In this document: positions 1 to 7,100 of the stretch, piece by piece
Layout of the letters: each line of letters opens with the position of its first letter
How positions within the stretch are numbered: position 1 is the stretch's first letter
IMG/VR virus record: IMGVR_UViG_3300017767_000047
Coordinates: 1-35,516 of that record
Direction: 5' to 3' (one strand)
Length of the DNA stretch: 35,516 nt
DNA from: a virus
Made by a program: the position numbers and the translations under genes
The notes under the pieces: model-generated
Seen by the model: only the letters and a program-made list of their open reading frames with translations
Database searches by the model: none
What the model was told of the DNA's origin: nothing

Positions 1-135
1 AGTACCACTAATCTTTAACGTATCTCCAATTTTTATTTTGCTTTGAGTATCACTACTATCAGATGTATATATAGTACTATTAGAGTGACTAGTACCACCT
101 GTTAGTTTCATATATTGTTTTTTAGGTACAGCCAT
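1..135 (-). CDS. Partial structural-operon protein (3' end off the window)
   Basis: An open frame starts at an ATG at 135 and runs leftward off the edge, so only the first 45 residues are visible. They begin MAVPKKQYMKLTGG and are rich in Ser, Thr and Gly. The start lies 2 nt after the stop of the preceding gene, which indicates one transcript and probably coupled translation. The composition resembles short beta-rich virion proteins, but no family is recognised. It is most likely a virion component because it is last in the visible late operon. Confidence 0.6.
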   Translation of the reverse strand, partial: MAVPKKQYMKLTGGTSHSNSTIYTSDSSDTQSKIKIGDTLKISGT

Positions 136-137
136 AA

Positions 138-569
138 TTACTCAGTATCTGTTACAGGAATATATGGAATAGCATCTGTTCTTGTAGATGTTTTATTAAA
201 ACTTATTTCACCATTGCTAGTACCAATGGCTAAAGCAGTTCCAGATTTAGTTTCTGTTATTGTTTGTGCGTTACTTAATCCGTGGTCTGATTCAAAATAA
301 AAAGCACCAAAACCACCAGCATTAATAGTTCCATCACTAAAATCTTTTAAATTTACATAACTAGTATTAGATATATATTCTGTTAAATTAGTAGAGCCGT
401 CATTTGATTCTATATGAGCATAGAATCCACCAGCTGTTTTTATTTTACCAATAGCATCTATAGAAAAATTATTTATATAACTAGATTCATTTTCAGTTAT
501 ATCTCTAGGGTCACGTTTTGTATTCATACCACCTGAAAAATCACGTATGATTAGTTTTTGTTTTGGCAT
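138..569 (-). CDS. Probable virion protein with FSGGMN-type N-terminus
   Basis: The 143-aa product begins with IIRDFSGGMNTKRDPRDI followed by NES. This resembles the N-terminus of large phage tail/neck beta-propeller-like proteins (pattern I-x-x-F-x-G-G-x-N-x-R-x-x-P with a downstream D-N-E/Q). Those proteins are usually several hundred residues long. Here only the N-terminal module is present, followed by a Gly/Ser/Thr-rich beta region. The frame is closed by a normal TAA, and another gene starts 2 nt later, so this is either a short form or a split gene. A role in the tail or neck is inferred; the exact function is unknown. Confidence 0.65.
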   Translation of the reverse strand: MPKQKLIIRDFSGGMNTKRDPRDITENESSYINNFSIDAIGKIKTAGGFYAHIESNDGSTNLTEYISNTSYVNLKDFSDGTINAGGFGAFYFESDHGLSNAQTITETKSGTALAIGTSNGEISFNKTSTRTDAIPYIPVTDTE

Positions 570-573
570 TACG

Positions 574-954
574 TTATCCTTTTATTTCTACGTGAACTAA
601 ATCATCGAAACGGTTATCTTTTGTTTCACCATCACTATCCCAGTCTCCTCCCCAACGTACTGGTATATTTAATTGTTGTCCAATGCCACGTATCATTCCA
701 CCCATATAATGAAATCTATCTCTATCTTCCCAGTCAATAGGGTATGGTGCTACGTCTACAGCTTTGCCTTCAATATGTTTAGAAAACTTTGTTTTACTTG
801 CACCTTGCTTAACTAATTCTTCTTGTCTTTCTTTTGTGCGTAAACCTTCTATAATAGTTACGTCCATAATTTTAACAAGTTCGTTAAGTACGTTTACAAG
901 TTTAGCATCAACGCCTTTTAATCTTTCTTTAGAGCGTTTACCAAATCTTGGCAT
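574..954 (-). CDS. M15-family peptidase, probable endolysin
   Basis: The 126-aa single-domain protein has the zinc peptidase M15 (VanY/L-alanyl-D-glutamate peptidase-like) signature. The motif S-K-H-I-E-G-K-A-V-D-V-A-P places zinc ligands at H60 and D67. A late F-D-D-L-V-H-V-E-I motif supplies the acidic catalytic residue around D117/D118 and the third ligand H121. An upstream E-G-L-R-T segment (about 36-40) is also typical. Family members cut peptide cross-links in peptidoglycan and serve as phage endolysins. No signal peptide is present, so release would need a holin; several one-helix membrane proteins lie just upstream in the same operon. Length is normal for the minimal domain. Confidence 0.88.
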   Translation of the reverse strand: MPRFGKRSKERLKGVDAKLVNVLNELVKIMDVTIIEGLRTKERQEELVKQGASKTKFSKHIEGKAVDVAPYPIDWEDRDRFHYMGGMIRGIGQQLNIPVRWGGDWDSDGETKDNRFDDLVHVEIKG

Positions 955-1187
955 TACTTACCCCAAACCATACGTATTGCTACAGATAAAATATCCATAC
1001 TTTCTTTTGCAATCTCTTGCTTTTCTTTTGCAGTAAGCTTACCATCTTTCATAGCTTCATTATATTTTTCAGCTACGTCTTTAAATTCTTTTAAGATAGG
1101 TCTCCACTTTACAGCAACCATACTCATATAACCACCAATTAAAATAGCAGCTAAATATGCTGCGTTACTTAACGATAACCATTCCAT
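954..1187 (-). CDS. Small one-helix membrane protein, holin or spanin candidate
   Basis: The 77-aa product has one hydrophobic segment near residues 8-26 (SNAAYLAAILIGGYMSMVAV), followed by a charged Lys/Glu-rich helix. Its start overlaps the end of the preceding gene at 1187, and its stop overlaps the ATG of the endolysin at 954 (TAATG arrangement), so it is translationally coupled to the endolysin. Position and topology suit a lysis accessory protein. No lipobox is seen. Lysis function is inferred from context only. Confidence 0.7.
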   Translation of the reverse strand: MEWLSLSNAAYLAAILIGGYMSMVAVKWRPILKEFKDVAEKYNEAMKDGKLTAKEKQEIAKESMDILSVAIRMVWGK

Positions 1188-1423
1188 TATTTTTTCTCCT
1201 TTAGTATTTGTTTTATTTCCGCAATGTCTTCCATCATTACGTCTAATTTATATGTAATTAATTCTCTATCAGCAGCTACGTCTCTTATGTTTGCTTTTGT
1301 TTCTAATTCTTTACGTATCATATCTACATCATACTGCATAAAACCAAAAGCTAGTATCATTGAACACACTAACGTAATAATAGTTATAATGTTTTCAATA
1401 GATATATTTGTATTCAATTTCAT
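1187..1423 (-). CDS. Small membrane-anchored coiled-coil protein
   Basis: The 78-aa product has a hydrophobic stretch near residues 10-28 (ENIITIITLVCSMILAFGF), then a charged heptad-like region ending in KQILKEKK. This is the same design as the proteins at 2275 and 2758, and resembles XhlA/UviB-type lysis proteins in topology only. It overlaps the upstream gene by 4 nt and the downstream gene by 1 nt, so it is part of a tightly packed operon. Function is not established. Confidence 0.68.
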   Translation of the reverse strand: MKLNTNISIENIITIITLVCSMILAFGFMQYDVDMIRKELETKANIRDVAADRELITYKLDVMMEDIAEIKQILKEKK

Positions 1424-1824
1424 TTTGCCTTTCTTACTTTTCTAGCAACTGATTTACTATACTTTGCTCTTTGTTTTCCAGCTTTACTAGCTGCCCGTTT
1501 CTTTTTATTTGTACTTGCCTTTTGACTTTTAGTAAGACTTTTACGTACTGACTCTGGTAAATATCTTCCACGTTTTTTCTTTGGTTTTTTTTTATCACCT
1601 TTACTTACGTAATCCCATTTTTGTTTAGACCATTTACTTAAGCTGTTACTAGAAGATTTTTTACCCCTATATCCGCCACCTGCTTTTTTATAACGTGCCG
1701 TAGCAATTTGCGCTTTACGTGCAGACCATTGACCCTTACTTCCACCTTTGCTACCAGACTTAACACTAGAAACAATACGTTTCCATAATGCGGGTTTAGT
1801 TTTAGTAGCTGATTTAGTAGCCAT
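1420..1824 (-). CDS. Highly basic DUF5872-like protein
   Basis: The 134-aa product is extremely rich in Lys, Arg and Ser. The stretches WKRIVSSVKSGSKGG, QWSARKAQIATARYKKAGGG and NSLSKWSKQKW match the signature I know as DUF5872, a family common in marine phages and algae; its GERYLP-like element appears here as GRYLPESV. Function of the family is unknown. The charge suggests nucleic-acid or virion association. It overlaps the next gene at 1423/1420 and starts within the stop codon of the 51-aa gene at 1824, so it is co-translated with other cationic proteins. Confidence 0.8.
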   Translation of the reverse strand: MATKSATKTKPALWKRIVSSVKSGSKGGSKGQWSARKAQIATARYKKAGGGYRGKKSSSNSLSKWSKQKWDYVSKGDKKKPKKKRGRYLPESVRKSLTKSQKASTNKKKRAASKAGKQRAKYSKSVARKVRKAK

Positions 1825-1979
1825 TATTTCTTTTTATGTTTTGCTTGTACTTTAAATGATGCCATTAAAGTAGCACCTTTGTGCGCTTTATAACCACCAC
1901 TAGGATTTTTCATTAACTTAAAACCTCTACCAGCTTTCATCCAATGAAATCCTGCTGGTGCTTTTACTTTTTTATTCAT
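1824..1979 (-). CDS. Small cationic protein (51 aa)
   Basis: This short frame fills the gap exactly between two overlapping neighbours. Its ATG at 1979 overlaps the stop of the upstream gene, and its TAA overlaps the ATG of the downstream gene. The product reads MNKKVKAPAGFHWMKAG, then a Gly/Lys-rich core with KGATLMASFKVQAKHKKK at the end. A K-x-P-x-G-F-H-W-M-K start and a K-G-A-x-L-x-A-S-F-K-V-Q end recur in marine phage genomes as a small unnamed family. Function unknown; possibly DNA- or capsid-associated because of charge. Confidence 0.75.
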   Translation of the reverse strand: MNKKVKAPAGFHWMKAGRGFKLMKNPSGGYKAHKGATLMASFKVQAKHKKK

Positions 1980-2266
1980 TACCATTTAACCTTATGTGAC
2001 CAATACCTAGCAGAAAGTTTACTAGGTTTTGAATCTTGTGCATTATGTCTAGCATAATACGATTTACGTCTTGCTTTATCTTTTTTTGATTTAGGATTTT
2101 TACCAGCACCACGTACGCCTTGCTGTCCAAAACGTATTAACTTTGTAGTTTCTCCAACTTTAGCAACTACTACGTGTGATTTTTTAGGATGACTAGGAGT
2201 TCTTTTAGGTTTATTATAACCACTTACTCCAGCACGTTTTAACTTAGCGTCTTTCTTTTTTGGCAT
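1979..2266 (-). CDS. Cationic conserved phage protein with ARH/YW-KVKW C-terminus
   Basis: The 95-aa product is Lys/Arg rich. It contains KLIRFGQQGVRGAGKNP, then KARRKSYYARHNAQ, and ends SARYWSHKVKW. The F-G-Q-Q-G core and the A-R-H...S-A-x-Y-W-x-x-K-V-K-W tail are a recurring signature in marine phage proteins of unknown function. It sits in a block of three consecutive basic proteins (this, 1824-1979 and 1420-1824). No membrane segment is present. A clear Shine-Dalgarno-like AGGAGATA lies just upstream of its ATG at 2266 and overlaps the end of the preceding gene. Confidence 0.78.
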   Translation of the reverse strand: MPKKKDAKLKRAGVSGYNKPKRTPSHPKKSHVVVAKVGETTKLIRFGQQGVRGAGKNPKSKKDKARRKSYYARHNAQDSKPSKLSARYWSHKVKW

Positions 2267-2274
2267 ATTATCTC

Positions 2275-2592
2275 CTAATGTTTTCCATTTAATCTACTTA
2301 TAATACCTTTTATTTCCGATACCTGATTATCAAGGTCATTAATTTCCTTCGTAATCGAATCAAACTTCCTGTCCAACTTGTCGTCACTCTGATTCCAGCG
2401 GTTAATAAGCTTAATAACCATACCTTCCATATTCTCAAGTGTTTCACTTTGACCTCTATTCTCTGTCTTCAGGTCTTGTAAATTTTCTTCCTGCGCAGAC
2501 CCTCTTTTGTTCATAGAGAATACCATATACACTAGCAAAGCCCCTACGACACCTATCATACCCGCTTCGCTGTAGACTTCTAAAAAATTCAT
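2275..2592 (-). CDS. UviB/BhlA-like holin candidate
   Basis: The 105-aa product has an N-terminal membrane helix near residues 10-27 (AGMIGVVGALLVYMVFSM), followed immediately by positive residues (NKRG) and a long charged coiled coil to the C-terminus. This topology matches BhlA/UviB-type holin-like proteins (short N-out helix with a cytoplasmic coiled coil). Its ATG overlaps the TGA of a 34-aa zinc protein. The holin role is inferred from topology and from the M15 endolysin in the same operon; another of the small membrane proteins nearby could be the true holin. Confidence 0.65.
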   Translation of the reverse strand: MNFLEVYSEAGMIGVVGALLVYMVFSMNKRGSAQEENLQDLKTENRGQSETLENMEGMVIKLINRWNQSDDKLDRKFDSITKEINDLDNQVSEIKGIISRLNGKH

Positions 2593-2693
2593 TCTTCTTC
2601 TTCTTTTTGTTTTGTTTTACATTCATCACATAAACCGTGCATAGCTACAGATATTGGATTATCGCATTCTATACAATGAAAAGGCATCGGCAT
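2589..2693 (-). CDS. Mini zinc-binding protein (34 aa)
   Basis: A 34-aa frame begins at an ATG at 2693 and ends in a TGA that overlaps the ATG of the next gene at 2592. The product has two Cys pairs, F-H-C-I-E-C and G-L-C-D-E-C, followed by a KQKEEEE tail. The spacing is that of a small zinc ribbon. A second ATG at 2687 is a possible alternative start. No function can be assigned; coupling to the holin-like gene suggests coexpression. Confidence 0.6.
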   Translation of the reverse strand: MPMPFHCIECDNPISVAMHGLCDECKTKQKEEEE

Positions 2694-2824
2694 TACCGAA
2701 CTCTCCGCAGTTCTCTGTTAATAAAATAGTTATGATTAAAGTCATCTTCAGTTAAGATTACTTTCTTTTCCTTTTTTTCTTTCCCCAACTTAAAGGATTT
2801 AAATTTAATTCTGTTTGATACCAT
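2693..2824 (-). CDS. Possible overlapping 43-aa ORF
   Basis: A 43-aa frame starts at an ATG at 2824 inside the gene 2758-3081, in another frame. It leaves that gene at 2758 and stops at 2693 in a TAATG junction with the 34-aa zinc gene. The non-overlapping half reads KKVILTEDDFNHNYFINREL, which looks like ordinary protein, and it fills an otherwise empty gap. A shorter form using a TTG start is possible. The 67-nt overlap with the upstream gene is long for this operon, so the call is uncertain. Confidence 0.35.
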   Translation of the reverse strand: MVSNRIKFKSFKLGKEKKEKKVILTEDDFNHNYFINRELRRVR

Positions 2825-3081
2825 TCTAATTGTTCTTGCATTTGTGTTATTTTTTTATCTTCTTCTTCTATGTGCTTACTTACAAGGTCTTCAATGTTGG
2901 TATCAGCAAGTTCAACTCTTCGCTCAAGTTCTCCAATCCTGTTTTCAATACGTAAGTAGCCCATAACAAGGATGCCAACTCCCACGATAATTTGCCCAAG
3001 CCACTTAATGTTAAGACTGATACGAAAGTTATCATCAATCTTTGCCATACCGACTGACCTGTACGTTTTTTCATCACTCAT
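2758..3081 (-). CDS. Membrane-anchored coiled-coil protein
   Basis: The 107-aa product has a short polar N-terminus, one membrane helix near residues 26-43 (WLGQIIVGVGILVMGYL), then a coiled coil with E/K heptads (ENRIGELERRVE and onward) and a strongly basic end KKKRKRK. The architecture recurs in marine phage lysis regions. Its ATG at 3081 overlaps the TGA of the upstream 39-aa membrane protein. It may be a spanin-like or holin-like partner for the M15 peptidase, but no lipobox or catalytic motif is visible. Confidence 0.68.
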   Translation of the reverse strand: MSDEKTYRSVGMAKIDDNFRISLNIKWLGQIIVGVGILVMGYLRIENRIGELERRVELADTNIEDLVSKHIEEEDKKITQMQEQLEWYQTELNLNPLSWGKKKRKRK

Positions 3082-3197
3082 ACCTCATATCCAGCGATTG
3101 ACCAACCACTATCACAACTACCAATAAGTATTAAACCACCAAGTACTACAAATAAAAATGCTATTATAGAAATATAATCTTTCCAATCCTCATTCAT
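3078..3197 (-). CDS. Mini membrane protein (39 aa)
   Basis: This frame fills the gap between two genes, with ATGA overlaps at both ends (ATG at 3197 inside the stop of the upstream gene; TGA at 3080-3078 over the next ATG). The product begins MNEDWKDYISIIAFLFVV, continues with LGGLILIG, has one Cys (GSCDSG) and ends AGYEV. Residues about 9-27 form a single transmembrane helix. The GSC could be a weak lipobox-like site, but the spacing is not convincing. Coupled translation supports it as a real gene. Confidence 0.62.
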   Translation of the reverse strand: MNEDWKDYISIIAFLFVVLGGLILIGSCDSGWSIAGYEV

Positions 3198-3487
3198 AAT
3201 ACCATCCACCAAGCAGCTGCTACTTCAACAAATATATCTGATGCAGTATTAATTGCCCATCTTTGTTTTGTACCATACGTTTCTTCTGTACCTTCTACGT
3301 ACACTTCAAATATTTCCCACGCAATACCTATTATAAGTACCCATAAGACCGCCCATAAATCTGATGCACCTAACCATTGTGCTACTTTTGCTATAAATAA
3401 TCCAGCTGCTAAATGATAAGATGTCCACCCATCTAATGCTCCTGAACTAACTTGCCATCCATAAAACGTTGCTAAAGGATTTTTCAT
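3194..3487 (-). CDS. Small polytopic membrane protein
   Basis: The 97-aa product has two to three hydrophobic segments: about 26-38 (AAGLFIAKVAQWLG), 43-60 (LWAVLWVLIIGIAWEIFE) and the C-terminus 81-97 (SDIFVEVAAAWWMVL). Conserved-looking acidic residues sit in or near the membrane (W-E-I-F-E and N-T-A-S-D). This resembles small VanZ-like or holin-like phage membrane proteins, but I cannot place it firmly. It heads the run of small membrane proteins that ends with the endolysin gene. Confidence 0.65.
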   Translation of the reverse strand: MKNPLATFYGWQVSSGALDGWTSYHLAAGLFIAKVAQWLGASDLWAVLWVLIIGIAWEIFEVYVEGTEETYGTKQRWAINTASDIFVEVAAAWWMVL

Positions 3488-3488
3488 A

Positions 3489-3926
3489 TTATTTCTTTAT
3501 ATGTTTTGCACCAAAGTTATCTACAATCCTAGATAACAATTCTGCTTTAGTTTCACTATCACTATACGTAATACTTCTCATATCATACCACGCTTTTATC
3601 TCTGCCTTAGTATTTGATTCATCAGGGTATTCAGATTGTAATGTAGCAATACCACCTATTACTTGATGTTTGCCCACTATTAATCTACCGTGACTATCAC
3701 TATGAACTTTTTCACATTCATCTACATAGTATTCTTCTATGTTTTTAAAACTATCTGAACGCTTTACAACTTCACCATCAACTTCTACAAAATAATCATA
3801 ACCACCAGAAGGGTAAGTCAAAGTCTCGACAGTCCCATCAGCATACGTTTTAGTACGTACAGCATTAGGAGTCGTGTTACGATGTAACCTAATTCGATGA
3901 CCTTGACTACACTTCCTTATAATCAT
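3489..3926 (-). CDS. HeH/LEM-domain protein
   Basis: The 145-aa product has an N-terminal beta-rich part with CSQGHRIRLHR and GGYDYFVEVDGEV. Its C-terminal helix-extended-loop-helix segment, about residues 104-134, reads NTKAEIKAWYDMRSITY followed by S-E-T-K-A-E-L-L. The repeated T-K-A-E-I/L pattern is the HeH/LEM signature, a small domain often found at the ends of phage tail and structural proteins, where it may bind nucleic acid or protein. It lies just downstream of the fibre and a coiled-coil protein, so a virion-associated role is plausible. Nothing catalytic is visible. Confidence 0.7.
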   Translation of the reverse strand: MIIRKCSQGHRIRLHRNTTPNAVRTKTYADGTVETLTYPSGGYDYFVEVDGEVVKRSDSFKNIEEYYVDECEKVHSDSHGRLIVGKHQVIGGIATLQSEYPDESNTKAEIKAWYDMRSITYSDSETKAELLSRIVDNFGAKHIKK

Positions 3927-3929
3927 AGC

Positions 3930-4163
3930 TTACGCTTCAGCTTCCTCTTCTTTATCTTCAGCAAGAGCTTCACGAAGTTTTTCTATGAACGCATCTTTAC
4001 CAACACTTAACTGGTCTAAGTTAAACTGCATTGAGTTCATCTTATTCTGTAAGTCATTAATGTGGTTAAGTAATGCTTTTTGTTCATCTGTCATATCCTC
4101 GATTACGTACTCTTTGTCATCGAAAGTTAAAACAGGCTTTTGTTCTTTTTCTTTTTTAGCCAT
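3930..4163 (-). CDS. Acidic coiled-coil protein downstream of the fibre
   Basis: The 77-aa product starts with MAKKEKEQKPVLTFDDKEY, then VIEDMTDEQKALLNHINDL, a heptad-like helix, and an acidic EDKEEEAEA tail. The F-D-D-K-E-Y...L-x-D-E-Q-K-x-L pattern is a common small phage family (DUF6447-like, tentative), usually encoded beside tail or fibre genes. It may help fibre assembly. A clear AGGAGCTAA ribosome-binding site lies before its ATG at 4163. Confidence 0.7.
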   Translation of the reverse strand: MAKKEKEQKPVLTFDDKEYVIEDMTDEQKALLNHINDLQNKMNSMQFNLDQLSVGKDAFIEKLREALAEDKEEEAEA

Positions 4164-4195
4164 TATTTAGCTCCTTTGTTTGTTAGTTAAAATCT

Positions 4196-7100
4196 TTACG
4201 CTTGGTCAACCCAAGTACCGCTAATAGAATCAATTAACCATCCATCTCCATTTAATCCCACTAGTTTTACAAAGTCTCCTTGATTTTGAGTTGCTTTTGT
4301 ATTTATAATATCTTTGCCATCAGTTCCAACAGAACCTGCTATATTAGTTAAAAACTTATCATTAGCATCTGGAGAAATAGTAAGTAAAGCACCACCATCA
4401 GCAGCCTTATTAACAATAATAAATACCGCTCCTATTTGAACTGCTGGAAGTGTTATAGTTTGAGCATCCGCACTAACAGTTACATACTTACCTGATTGAA
4501 CAGACATTGCATTATATGTTAATGTAACGCTATTTTGATTTGTTGGAGTTAAGTCATTTACTAACGCTCCACTATGTACTACTGCTCCACTATCAGAACC
4601 CATATAAACATCAGTTACTGCTGAATTACCAATGACTGCAGAATTATCTGCTAACCCAGTTGTAGATGCTCCAATGACAATTTGATTAACTGCTCCGTGA
4701 GCACTTGCATCAGCGTCATAACCTATCATAGTATTAGTGTTACCAGCTTGAATTACATTTCCAGCACTTGTTCCTATAGCTACATTATCTGCTCCAGTAC
4801 AAACTCCTAAAGCTCCATATCCGACAGCTACATTATCATCATCTGCATTACCACTAAGAGATGCTTCTCCAATAGCAACATTTCTATTTCCATCTATGCA
4901 ATGGTCAGCAACGTTATGACCTATATAAACACAAGCTGAACCAGTAGTGTGTCTTAATCCAGCTTGATATCCAATGGCGACATTCCCAGCACCTGAAGTA
5001 AGAGCAGTAAGAGCTAAAGAACCTATAGCAACTGTGCCATCTGTTGTTGTTTGACCTGCACTAATTGCTGTACCGCTATTATGACCTATTAAAACATTAT
5101 TAGATGAAGTGGTCATTGTCGCTCCAGTACTTGTACCCATAGCAACATTTTGATTGCCAGTAGTAAGGGCAAAAAGAGATGAAGAACCTATCGCAGTATT
5201 TCTATCTGAACTATTATTATTAATACTTTTTAATGCTCTAAAACCTAACGCAGTATTATCTGATGCATTAGCTGAACCACAATCAACCATTGTTTCATAA
5301 CCCACCATAGTATTTCTAAAAGCATTAACATCATTTAGACCAGTCATTGATTTATAACCAATAGCTGTATTACCACTACCATCAGTTGCAGTACCATCGT
5401 GACCATTAGTTGTATCGTTAGCTTTGTAAGCATCTTTACCAATAGCAACAACATTATAATCTGTAGTAATTTCGTAACCAGCATTTGCTCCAAGAACTAC
5501 ATTATTTTGACCTGATGTAATAGAATCAAGTGAGTGTTTTCCTACTGCTACATTTAATTGACCACTAGTTACCGCATTCATTGAAAAAGCACCTACTGCA
5601 ACATTTCCATCATTATTAGTACTTGGTGCACCTACACCAGCTTGAGCACCTAAGTAAGTATTATTTTTACCACCTACATTATGATATCCTGCACTATCGC
5701 CTACATAAGTGCTATAAGTAGAACCACTTGCAATTTGCATTCTTGCAGCGTCTCTACCTATTGCGACTGTAGAAGTTGCTGTAATTTCAGCTCCTAAAGC
5801 ATTATAACCTATTGCCACATTAGTGCTTCCAGTTGTCAAAGCATCTCCAGCATATGTTCCTAATACAGTATTACTAGCACCAGTTGTGATACTTTTTAAT
5901 GCATCAACACCTACAGCAACAGAACCAACTGGTCTAGAAAAAAATGTAAGAGTTTGATTTACTTGAGCACTTCCAGCAGAAGTAACTTGATTTAATTCAA
6001 AATGAGTCGGGTCTGTAATAGAGGCTATATACGAACCGGGTTGTATATGAGTACCAGTTACTCCTAATCCAACTACAATATTCGCATTTGCATCGTGAGC
6101 TACTGTTGCGTCTGCAGAACCACCAGCATTCCAATCACAAGTCGAATCTGAAAATGATGTTCCTGCTAAAGTGTTTACACCCACCGCAGTATTATATCCA
6201 CCTACAGTATTACTCGATAATGAAGATTTTCCTATTCCTGTATTACTTTCACTACTACTAATTTGATAACCTGCAGTACTTCCAACAAATGTATTATCAC
6301 TACCAAGATTAGTATTTCCTTGACCTGAAGCACTACCGATAAATGTATTATCATCTCCACTTGTTGTTGTATGCCCAGATAAATCTCCAAGAAATGTATT
6401 CCTATCTCCAGTAATATTACTACCAGCAGCAGCACCAAAAATTGTATTATCTGTACCACTATCATTATTACTAAGACTAATGCGAGAGTTGCCATCGACT
6501 ATAAATCGTTTAGTCCCACCAGTACCAGTAGCACCTTGAGCAACAATAAAAGATGAATCAGTACTTCCATCAGCATCAAAATTTATATATACCCTATCAT
6601 CTGAATTTATTGAGCCGTGTAATGCTCCATTCACTCCAATATATATATTTTTAACATCAAGAGTTGCGTTTCCAGCAACATTTCTAGGGGATGTTGTACC
6701 AATGCCAAAGTGACCATCACCTTTTAATGTCATTTTTGCACTACCAGCCATTCTAAATTGCATAACTGAATCGGCATTATCATAAGAGTTATTAAACCAC
6801 ATTTGTGTAGATGCTGCTTCAGAGTAACCAAATTCACCTCTATAAGCTGCATTGTCACTAATTATAAGCGATGGTGTACTAGTGCTTGTTAAATCTACAC
6901 CAAGCGATAATAAAGCATTAGGCGAGGATGTGCCTATGCCAATTTTGCCATCTCCTGTAATATGTAATCTATTAGTTGCATTTGTTCCAAGTGCTAAAGG
7001 ATTGTCTCCTTGACCAAAGATTTGCAATGCAGTACTTGCATAAATAGCTGATTTATTTGAAAAACCACTAAGAGTACTAAGAGCTGTATGAAGCCCTAAT

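Noticed and set aside
6232-6495. Shadow frame in the fibre repeats giving a Leu/Val/Ile-rich 87-aa product
   Set aside because: It is produced by the repeat structure in another frame of the fibre gene and has no ribosome site or context.
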